A DNA stretch of 16,941 nt from Treponema sp. (GTDB taxonomy: Bacteria; Spirochaetota; Spirochaetia; Treponematales; Breznakiellaceae), in assembly GCA_031259345.1 (NCBI GenBank), contig JAIRLQ010000259.1:1-16941 (forward strand), given 5' to 3'. Shown piece by piece: positions 7,339-13,635 of this stretch. How positions within the stretch are numbered: the first letter of the stretch is position 1; every line of letters starts with the position of its first letter. The notes beneath the pieces are model-generated. The model was not told the DNA's origin. It saw nothing but the letters and a program-made list of their open reading frames with translations, and ran no database searches. The translations under genes and the position numbers were made by a program.

Positions 7339-8361
7339 CTACGAATTCTCAGGGGGATATGTAGTGACTTCCGTAATCTTACCGCCTTTTCCCGAACACT
7401 TCTCACACACTTGTAGAAAACACCCCAGCGTTTTTCGGGTATCTATAAACACCGATATTTCCGTGGAATCAACATAATTAGCACAGAGTAACTTCTCTCC
7501 TATCTCCGTCATCCTGGAGACGATTTTCCGATAATTGTCTGTTTCAACCGCGATATGATGCAGTTGAACACCATGTTTCGCCAGATAATCGCTGTGAAAA
7601 TTACCACCTACACGAGGTGCGGTATATTCAATTTGAACCGGAAATCCATCATAGAGACCACAGTCAAAATCATTTCCAGGATCTGTTGATCCGGTTTCAA
7701 TATTGGTAAGACATTCTTCTGTCAGGTGAACGCAGACCCATGGCGTCATTCCCAGATTGTCCGCACAATGCTGAATGCGGCTTTGTATCTCATCAATACC
7801 ACAACATACTTGGCGTATTCTTTTAATTAGGCCAGAATCTGAAAATAGACCATCCGAAGGGAATGTAACGGCTGGAACATCAAATGAAATATTTTCATCT
7901 TCCAATAAAATATTATACCCCATTGAACGCATAGCATTCATAAGTAAAAATTCTTCACCCTCTAGTATAATCTTACATAACGCCGAGTCTCCTAATTTGT
8001 TAAATATTTCAACAGCCTTGTTTATTCCCTTACTATTCTGCGCAAAAGCAATGTGATGTATTCCATTCCCATGTGAAACAAGAAATTGACTAAAAACATC
8101 TTCTGTCCCTTCTGCCGGTTGGATCAGCCGCAGTTCAACTTCTGGACGGGTACAAGATGCTAATATAAAATTACGAGAAACGGTCTTTCTATCTGGGAAT
8201 AACATCTTGCATTTACCCTTATTAAACTTATAAACTTTCCAAGGCCCAATCCCCAAAACATCAGCATAAGCATGTACCACAGAATCCAAATCACGTACAA
8301 CCATGGTGATGGCTTTCAGCGAACCAAGAAGAGTTTTCTTTTTGTTTTCCCAGATATTCAT
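7339..8361 (-). CDS. Two-domain VOC (glyoxalase-fold) protein
   Basis: A 340-residue protein made of two vicinal-oxygen-chelate modules, roughly residues 12-150 and 190-325. Each carries the HHIA element (GNGIHHIAF at about 99-106, and KHGVQLHHIAV in the second half), and the first also has EVELRLIQPAEG. The pattern resembles methylmalonyl-CoA epimerase-like proteins, but these are about 135 residues with one domain. The His that normally opens each domain (a DHxxxxV strand) is not visible: the matching strands read LKAITMVV and IRQVCCGI. The usual metal site may therefore be altered, and I do not assign a reaction. The start has AAGGGA ten bases ahead. It is the most AT-rich gene in the window. 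Co-direction with the dehydrogenase suggests a shared step. Epimerase, isomerase or ring-opening roles are all possible. Confidence 0.75.
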   Translation of the reverse strand: MNIWENKKKTLLGSLKAITMVVRDLDSVVHAYADVLGIGPWKVYKFNKGKCKMLFPDRKTVSRNFILASCTRPEVELRLIQPAEGTEDVFSQFLVSHGNGIHHIAFAQNSKGINKAVEIFNKLGDSALCKIILEGEEFLLMNAMRSMGYNILLEDENISFDVPAVTFPSDGLFSDSGLIKRIRQVCCGIDEIQSRIQHCADNLGMTPWVCVHLTEECLTNIETGSTDPGNDFDCGLYDGFPVQIEYTAPRVGGNFHSDYLAKHGVQLHHIAVETDNYRKIVSRMTEIGEKLLCANYVDSTEISVFIDTRKTLGCFLQVCEKCSGKGGKITEVTTYPPENS

Positions 8362-8397
8362 TTTTCAGACTTCCCTTCTTTGTTCGCATTCTATTCC

Positions 8398-8475
8398 CAG
8401 ACATTCCGTGAATGTCTGAGAATTACCGATTGTAATTGTTTGTCAGGCAGGAATTTTCTTCCTTGCCTGACAAAC
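8398..8475. other. Three consecutive hairpins in the MFS-VOC gap
   Basis: The 203-base gap 8362-8564 holds three adjoining inverted repeats. First, CAGACATTC-CGT-GAATGTCTG at 8398-8418, arms of 9. Second, AATTAC-CGATT-GTAATT at 8421-8437, arms of 6. Third, 8438-8453 pairs with 8459-8475 (12 pairs, a one-base bulge, then 4 pairs) around a 5-base loop. None is followed by a run of T on either strand, so simple intrinsic terminators are unlikely. They may act as a processing, stability or attenuation element between the MFS gene and the VOC gene. The rest of the gap (8476-8564) shows nothing recognisable. Confidence 0.6.
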
Positions 8476-8564
8476 TCAACTTTACGTGCATATTCCAGGA
8501 ACAAACTACCGCCGATATGACCGCTTTGGCAAATCAAACGATTATGACCCCATTGGACGAAGCA

Positions 8565-9860
8565 CTATTTTTCTCCGGCTACATTCAAATTGGAACTGAC
8601 CTTCAACGGCGTATCCTTTACAAAAAGAGAACATACAAAGGCTATGACAGCGGCGCCAAGAAACAGAATGAACGCCCTATTGAAGGAATGGTCAAAAAGC
8701 GAAAGACCCAAGGCAAGAACAGCAAAAGCACTGACACGAATAACCTGTGTGATGGGATTGATAATTCCGAACGCCTTGGCAAAACCAAACCTGCCAAACT
8801 GAGAGGCAACCAGTGAAGCTCCAACATTAGCGAGACCACCGGCAGAGAACATGAACATAATGATCGCGATATAAAGGCGTATTTTATTAAACGGCAGAAC
8901 TATCAGGAACACCGCGACTAACGCCCAGGCAGCCAGAGCGACACCGGTTCTGCGAGGACCAATCCTGCCGTCAAGTACACCCCACAGATAGCTACCGAGG
9001 CACCCAAAAAGGGCCGCGATAGACATGAGCATGATTGCCTCACCCTGAGGAATATCACGGCTTACAAGGTAAACAACGGCCTGGCTAAGTATGCCGGTGG
9101 TACACATATTCATACAACCATAGATGACTCCATCAATCCAGGCCTGCGGCTGGCGGACTACCTCCTTGAATGTAAGAAGATGTTTTTCTTTTTCGGAATT
9201 GACGCGCAGTTGTTCCAGTTCCGCCGCAGTGAGAGGTTCGTTGTCAGGCGCAATACCTTTTTCTTCAGGATTGTTCTTGATGAACAGTATGGAAACCACA
9301 GCCATGATTACGAATATGACCGCAATAAGAAGATAAGATCCGGAAACGCCGATACCAGCTATCAAGATGCTGAGGACTGGCAGATAGATCACATCAGAAA
9401 TATTGATACCCATTGTGGTCCAGCCCATCACAACCCCTTTTTTGCGGGGAAAGTAAAGAGCAATTAGATTACTGGTTCCCAAGAAACTGGCGCCATTTGA
9501 TCCGGCTGAAACGAGAGCGACCCCGATAAAATAAATGGCTGGAGTGAATGCATAACCCCATAACAGACAACCGGCGGCACAGGCAAGAAGTATCCCAAAA
9601 AAATACTTTTGAAGACCTGCCTTGTCCATCAACCAGCCTAAAAACGGGGCAGTAATGATGCTAAAATATCCTCCATAGGTGGAGAAACTTAGTAATAGAT
9701 CATAATTCCAGCCCTTCTTCGCAAAATGTTGAACCGTGAGATTAAGTCCGGCAACATTAAGACCAGAAGAAAATATGAACAAAATAATACTATACACAAC
9801 GAGAAACCAGCCGTATGAACCGAAATTGCTACTTGTCAAACTGAATTTTTTATTTTCCAT
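8565..9860 (-). CDS. MFS transporter, paralogue of the 4870-6150 carrier
   Basis: Major facilitator superfamily membrane carrier, 431 residues, about 12 hydrophobic helices. It begins MENKKFSLTSSNFGSYGWFLVVYS and has the conserved GWLMDKAG loop after helix 2. IALYFPRKKGVVMGWTTMGI lies near helix 5, FIKNNPEEKGIAPDNEPL in the middle loop, and GVLDGRIGPRRTG in the second half. These blocks match the transporter near the had genes position by position, so the two derive from a duplication within one family of acid carriers. The ATG at 9860 follows GGAGGA by seven bases. A reading from 9905 would add 15 basic residues without a ribosome binding site. It lies 62 bases after the ACP gene and before the hairpin region. 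Substrate unknown. Confidence 0.85.
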   Translation of the reverse strand: MENKKFSLTSSNFGSYGWFLVVYSIILFIFSSGLNVAGLNLTVQHFAKKGWNYDLLLSFSTYGGYFSIITAPFLGWLMDKAGLQKYFFGILLACAAGCLLWGYAFTPAIYFIGVALVSAGSNGASFLGTSNLIALYFPRKKGVVMGWTTMGINISDVIYLPVLSILIAGIGVSGSYLLIAVIFVIMAVVSILFIKNNPEEKGIAPDNEPLTAAELEQLRVNSEKEKHLLTFKEVVRQPQAWIDGVIYGCMNMCTTGILSQAVVYLVSRDIPQGEAIMLMSIAALFGCLGSYLWGVLDGRIGPRRTGVALAAWALVAVFLIVLPFNKIRLYIAIIMFMFSAGGLANVGASLVASQFGRFGFAKAFGIINPITQVIRVSAFAVLALGLSLFDHSFNRAFILFLGAAVIAFVCSLFVKDTPLKVSSNLNVAGEK

Positions 9861-9922
9861 CTCGATTTCCTCCTCTCTCTTTCTTTTGATGGCAAATCTT
9901 CCCATAACTTGGGAAAAGCTTT

Positions 9923-10171
9923 TTATTCGCCGAACATCTTCGCGATATAGTCGGCCGCTTCGCCAAAAGTTTTCTTTTTGCGGAATTCCATGTAAGGGAC
10001 CTCCACCTCATACTCTTCTTCCAGTGCCGCGCTCAACTGCACGAAATTCACCGATTTTGCCTGCAGATCCTCGATAAAGCGGGTATCCGCTCCCAGGTCT
10101 GCCGGATTTTTGCCAAAGATGCCCGCCGCTTTTTTTACCAGAATCTCAATTGCCTCATCACGAATTGCCAT
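9923..10171 (-). CDS. Stand-alone acyl carrier protein with altered attachment motif
   Basis: An 82-residue acidic four-helix carrier that would hold an acyl group on a phosphopantetheine arm. The order RFIEDLQAKSVNFVQLSAALEEEYEVEVPYMEF aligns with the ACP core EDLGADSLDxVELVMALEExFxIEIP, placing the attachment serine at Ser40. The usual Asp-Ser-Leu is Lys-Ser-Val here. The ATG has AAGGAG six bases upstream and lies 23 bases after the CocE-type hydrolase stop. No ketosynthase, reductase or adenylation gene is near, so it does not look like a fatty-acid synthase ACP. A phosphopantetheinyl transferase lies about 2 kb away in the divergent operon and is its likely activator. A dedicated role such as carrying an acyl group to or from the hydrolase is inference. 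A D-alanyl carrier protein-like role cannot be excluded but lacks its partners. Confidence 0.85.
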   Translation of the reverse strand: MAIRDEAIEILVKKAAGIFGKNPADLGADTRFIEDLQAKSVNFVQLSAALEEEYEVEVPYMEFRKKKTFGEAADYIAKMFGE

Positions 10172-10194
10172 AGTCCTCTCCTTCTTAAAGAATT

Positions 10195-11970
10195 TTACAG
10201 GGTACCTCTGTAGACATAATCGCCGCTTTGGTACTTGGGCGGAATAACGGGGATTTGCAGATACGAATCGTATTTCCCGCCGGTATGGATAACGTGCAGT
10301 CCGTCGCCGTTATCAACGTCATGGTTCATGGCAACGTCATGAAACCATTCGGTTTTAATAAAACGCCCCGCCAGCAGAACCTGTATATATTCACCCTTGT
10401 GCCAGACCCGGCTGTGAGGGTAAAACTCCACATCTACAGGGAAAATTTCTCCCGGCTTCATGGGTTCCCGTTTTGTGTGGGTGTGAATCGGCTGGAAGTC
10501 CGTGGCACGGGAATCCAGATCCCGGTGAGAACAGCGCAGGAAACCCCAGGCCCCGCGGAATGGGGCGCCCATGCATTCGACAGGGATGTACTCTTTGTTC
10601 TGTCCCAATTTGATGATCCAGGGAAAGAGGTCCATGTTGTCGTGTCCGCGGCATTCCACCCAAAGATGAAGCCGCATATAACCGCTGATCTCAATATCTT
10701 CTTTCACGGGAATGTTGAAGACCGTTGTTTCGGTTTTGGGATCGTAGACCGCCTCACTTTCCGTTGAAAACGACTCAAAGCCGCCGTCCTGGTCTTTCGC
10801 GTTAAGGTAGAGTTTTTGGTAGACCGTCCGCGCCAGGGGGAATTCGTTTTCGGTCCGCCTGCTGTAAAGGTCATAGGCAAAGGCGTCCATCACGTCCATC
10901 CTGACTTTGGGGGTAAATTCCCAGCCGTTGTAGATGTCTTTTAGATAGCGGTCATAAAAGCGGCGCAGTTCCTCCAGATTTTCGGGCCGATAGTCATCGG
11001 GCCATTCAAAGTCACGGTGAATGCGCAGCCACTTTTTGGGGGAACGGATACGGCGGAAACCTTCCACCGAACCGCGCAGATGGTGGTGCACCCATCCGGC
11101 CGTGACATAGGTGGGAACCTTGATGTTTGCCCATTTAACTTCTTTGTCTTTCCAGTACTCGTTCATAAGCGGATATTTGTTCACCATCGAGACCGTATCT
11201 TCGACCCAGGTTTTACAGGCGACCTCTTTGACGATATTTTCTTCATAGGAAGGATTAGGGATTCCCCCGCAACAATAGCTTTCGCGGTAAAGATCTCCCT
11301 GTCCTTCCCAGGCGGCAAAGCAGGCCAGATGGGGCGGTTGTTCCGCCGCGATTTTCCAGTGACACATGCATACCCCTGAGTTTCCAAACATCGTTAATTT
11401 TCCGTTACACCAGGATTGCCGGGCGGCCCATTCAATAAAATCATAGCCGTCTTTTGCGTCCTGGGTTCCCCAGAGGTTGAGGTTCCCGTTGGAGTTTCCC
11501 ACCCCGCGGGGATCCACATTGGCCACGGCGTACCCGTAACGGCACCAGTAGCCGGGATCGGCGGCTTCGAATTTGGCCATGGTCGAAACCGTCTTGGGGG
11601 GTACGCCCATGAGTTTCCATTCATCCTGTCCTTCCGCCGGACGTTTTCCAAAGTAGCCCCAGGACACAATACAGGGAACCTTCTCCGCAGTGGCGGGCCG
11701 GAAAATATCCGCGTAAATGACGACGCCGTCCCGCATGATCACAGCCACGTCCTGATCGCAGATAATGCCCGGCGCCGCTTCATAGCTGCGGGGATTCAGC
11801 TTCGCGCAAAAACTGAACATGGCGGCCATTGGGTCGGCGTTGACCTCTCCCCGGGCGCGCATCTCCTCCATTTCTTCCCGTGTCTTACCGGGGCGTCCTT
11901 TTACAAAGGGGACGTCGAACTCTTCCCCGTTGAATGTTCTTTTTTCATAAATACATTCTCTTTCTTCCAT
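10195..11970 (-). CDS. CocE/NonD (S15 X-Pro peptidase-like) hydrolase
   Basis: A 591-residue hydrolase of the CocE/NonD (peptidase S15) superfamily, which cleaves esters or amides. The N-terminal alpha/beta-hydrolase part shows VAVIMRDGVVIYADIFRP, YAVANVDPRGVGNS and the nucleophile elbow MFGNSGVCMCHW with Ser198. The C-terminal half carries the jelly-roll domain, with WGFLRCSHRDLDSRATDFQP and the end YDSYLQIPVIPPKY. The acid position, usually GGWYD in cocaine esterase, reads AGWVHHHLRG here (His295 in place of Asp). The later His is probably His318 in KKWLRIHRDFEWPDDYRPEN. A subgroup of this family with the WLR-H-EW-PENVEDLRRF signature is known to me, so the change may be lineage-wide. There is no signal peptide, so it is cytosolic. 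The ATG at 11970 follows AGAGGA by six bases; the TTG at 11985 is less likely. It heads the minus-strand cluster. Confidence 0.88.
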   Translation of the reverse strand: MEERECIYEKRTFNGEEFDVPFVKGRPGKTREEMEEMRARGEVNADPMAAMFSFCAKLNPRSYEAAPGIICDQDVAVIMRDGVVIYADIFRPATAEKVPCIVSWGYFGKRPAEGQDEWKLMGVPPKTVSTMAKFEAADPGYWCRYGYAVANVDPRGVGNSNGNLNLWGTQDAKDGYDFIEWAARQSWCNGKLTMFGNSGVCMCHWKIAAEQPPHLACFAAWEGQGDLYRESYCCGGIPNPSYEENIVKEVACKTWVEDTVSMVNKYPLMNEYWKDKEVKWANIKVPTYVTAGWVHHHLRGSVEGFRRIRSPKKWLRIHRDFEWPDDYRPENLEELRRFYDRYLKDIYNGWEFTPKVRMDVMDAFAYDLYSRRTENEFPLARTVYQKLYLNAKDQDGGFESFSTESEAVYDPKTETTVFNIPVKEDIEISGYMRLHLWVECRGHDNMDLFPWIIKLGQNKEYIPVECMGAPFRGAWGFLRCSHRDLDSRATDFQPIHTHTKREPMKPGEIFPVDVEFYPHSRVWHKGEYIQVLLAGRFIKTEWFHDVAMNHDVDNGDGLHVIHTGGKYDSYLQIPVIPPKYQSGDYVYRGTL

Positions 11971-12004
11971 GGCCGTTCCTCTCAAGTCTTAAAATATGTT
12001 TGTT

Positions 12005-12037
12005 ATTTTATGACCCGAATTTCGGACTTGTCTAATA
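12005..12037 (-). promoter_or_regulatory. Putative promoter of the CocE-ACP-MFS operon
   Basis: On the minus strand, TATTAGACAA (12037-12028) is followed after 18 bases (counted from TAGACA) by TAAAAT (12010-12005). This gives a start near 11998 and a leader of about 28 bases to the ATG at 11970. The same 10-base element with a similar spacing stands before the divergent gene. Between the two boxes lies the dyad CCGAA-T-TTCGG (12015-12025), a possible operator. Confidence 0.45.
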
Positions 12038-12146
12038 CATTTTTTTTGCCGGTTCTTATAAATAAAATGTTATAAAAGATTGGTTTTCATATGGGTGGGT
12101 TGAGTCATTTATAATCTATTTGTTATAGCGGTTCCCTTAAAAATTC

Positions 12147-12180
12147 TATTAGACAAAATCCCCCAAACGGCGCCTATAAT
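12147..12180 (+). promoter_or_regulatory. Putative promoter of the AcpS-Pta-MFS operon
   Basis: TATTAGACAA (12147-12156) is followed after 19 bases (from TAGACA) by a perfect TATAAT (12175-12180). The TATAAT ends 14 bases before the ATG at 12195, so transcription should start near 12187 and leave a leader of only about 8 bases. The mRNA would be nearly leaderless, in line with the lack of a ribosome binding site there. Confidence 0.5.
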
Positions 12181-12194
12181 ACTTCACGGACAAT

Positions 12195-12608
12195 ATGAGA
12201 ATTACAACCGGAACCGATATTCTGAAAATTACGCGGCTGTTCTCCAATTCCGGAAGGGTAGACTGGGATGATCCCTTTATCAAAAAGGCTTTCACGGAAC
12301 AGGAACGAAATCAGGGAAGAGAACGCGAAGACGAAAAGGTCCGGGCGCAGTATTTTGCCGTCCGGTTTGCGGGAAAAGAAGCGGTCTTTAAGGCAATAAG
12401 CGGGTGCGGTCTTGGGTTTGAGCCCCGGGACATTGAAGTTGTTGACGGCGTCTATGGCCGTCCTGAAATTGTGATACGGGGGGACACCAAAGAAAAGCTG
12501 GACAGATTCCTTGCCGAATGCGGCGAGCGGCTTTCCATCGATGTATCCCTGTCGTTTGAGAGCGAATATGCCATAGCAGCAGCAACGGCATTGTTTGAAA
12601 AAATTTGA
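12195..12608 (+). CDS. acpS: Holo-[acyl-carrier-protein] synthase
   Basis: Phosphopantetheinyl transferase of the AcpS type, moving 4'-phosphopantetheine from CoA to the serine of an ACP. The 137 residues fit the family (about 120-140). The Mg-binding Asp8 lies in GTDILKITRL and Glu62 in FAGKEAVFKAISG, the FxxKE(A)xxKA signature; FTEQE stands at 33-37. YGRPEIVIRG and VSLSFESEYAIAAATAL are the usual C-terminal blocks (the latter as xSLSHexxxAxA with His replaced by Phe). The ATG is fixed by the family N-terminus. No clear ribosome binding site precedes it, and a strong TATAAT ends 14 bases upstream. The stop lies 14 bases before the Pta start. The likely client in this locus is the ACP at 9923-10171. 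Whether this is the only AcpS of the genome or a second, dedicated copy cannot be judged from the window. Confidence 0.93.
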   Translation: MRITTGTDILKITRLFSNSGRVDWDDPFIKKAFTEQERNQGREREDEKVRAQYFAVRFAGKEAVFKAISGCGLGFEPRDIEVVDGVYGRPEIVIRGDTKEKLDRFLAECGERLSIDVSLSFESEYAIAAATALFEKI

Positions 12609-12622
12609 AAGGAGAAGTTGAC

Positions 12623-13624
12623 ATGGACGTAATGAAAAGTATTTATGAAAAGGCAAAGGCCCACCCGCAGCAGGTGGCCTTCCCGGAGGCAACGGAAGAA
12701 AAGATTCTTCTTGCGGCAAGGGAGTGCGCGGACAAGGGTTATTGCAAACCCTTACTGGTAGGCAATGCGGCCGAAATCAAAAATGCGGCGGCGCAGTTCG
12801 GAGTTGGCCTGGACAATCTTGCCCTGGTCAATACGGAGGATGAGGCATGGCTGGACGGGCTCATCGAAAAATACGTTGAACGAAAACCCGAGAACAGCGC
12901 AAAAAGCATGAAGCGGAAATCAAAGGATCCCCTTTACGCCGCTTTAATGATGGAAGTAGTCGGTGAAACGGACTGTACCTTTTCCGGTTTCAGCCATACC
13001 ACGGCGGATGTGATGAACGCCGGGCTGCTTACGGTGGGGCTTGCCGAAGGCATTGATCTGGTTTCAAGCTTCGGAATTCTCGACATTCCCGGCTATCAGG
13101 GATCGGAAGGCTCCCTTCTGGCTTTTGCGGACAGCGCGATCTGCACAAACCCTGATGCGGAAGAGCTGGCAACCATTGCCATAAGCACATGCGGATCGGT
13201 CAAGAATCTTATGGGCTGGGAACCCCGCTGCGCGCTCCTTTCGTTTTCCACCGACGGCAGCAGTGATCATCCCCTGGTCGAAAAGGTACGGGAAGCGGTA
13301 CGCATTGCCGGAGAAAAAAGGCCTGACCTTGCCATTGACGGCGAATTTCAGCTTGATACCGCCATATCCCCCGCTGTGGCCGCGAAAAAATTGAAACGGG
13401 AAAGCAGGGTCGCCGGAAAGGCAAACATCATCATTTGGCCCAATCTGGATGTGGGTAATGTGGGCGTAAAACTGGTACAGCAGTTTGCCCACGCCAATGC
13501 GCCCGGTCCCTTTTTACAGGGGTTTGCCAAGATAGTCTGCGATTGTTCCAGGGGCGCACCCGTATCGGAACTGGTAGGTAATATCGCCATCAGCTCGGTA
13601 CGCGCCCGGGAGCTCAATTCCTGA
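12623..13624 (+). CDS. pta: Phosphate acyltransferase (phosphotransacetylase/phosphotransbutyrylase family)
   Basis: Exchanges CoA of an acyl-CoA for phosphate, giving acyl phosphate. It has 333 residues, the length of short bacterial Pta. It begins MDVMKSIYEKAKAHPQQVAFPEATEEKILLAA. The core has LLSFSTDGSSDHPLVEKVREA, DGEFQLDTAISPAVAAKK and IIIWPNLDVGNVGVKLVQQFAHANAPGPFLQGF. The C-terminal signature is CDCSRGAPVSELVGNIAISSVRA. These are clearly PTA_PTB blocks, but several positions differ from the acetate enzyme (WPNLDVGNVG for FPDLNTGNIG, FAKIVCDCSRG for LNKPVNDLSRG), so the acyl group may be larger. The ATG at 12623 follows AAAGGAG by eight bases. Its natural partner kinase here is butyrate kinase on the opposite strand at 3767-4873. 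The transporter follows 11 bases after its stop. Confidence 0.9.
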   Translation: MDVMKSIYEKAKAHPQQVAFPEATEEKILLAARECADKGYCKPLLVGNAAEIKNAAAQFGVGLDNLALVNTEDEAWLDGLIEKYVERKPENSAKSMKRKSKDPLYAALMMEVVGETDCTFSGFSHTTADVMNAGLLTVGLAEGIDLVSSFGILDIPGYQGSEGSLLAFADSAICTNPDAEELATIAISTCGSVKNLMGWEPRCALLSFSTDGSSDHPLVEKVREAVRIAGEKRPDLAIDGEFQLDTAISPAVAAKKLKRESRVAGKANIIIWPNLDVGNVGVKLVQQFAHANAPGPFLQGFAKIVCDCSRGAPVSELVGNIAISSVRARELNS

Positions 13625-13635
13625 AAAAAACGGAT

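Noticed and set aside
7339..8361. Methylmalonyl-CoA epimerase of a propionate pathway
   Set aside because: The protein is twice the usual length, lacks the first metal His in both halves, and no mutase or carboxylase gene is in the window.
8438..8475. Intrinsic terminator after the transporter gene
   Set aside because: The stem is strong, but neither strand has a T tract after it, so I describe it as a structured element instead.
8423..8491. Minus-strand 22-codon open frame in the MFS-VOC gap (a possible leader peptide)
   Set aside because: It crosses the large hairpin and has no ribosome binding site, and the codons show no run of a regulatory amino acid. I kept only the hairpins as a feature.
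9914..9923. AAAAGCTTTT palindrome and short stem after the ACP gene
   Set aside because: Stem of five with no convincing T tract. It is common in AT-rich gaps and too weak to call a terminator.
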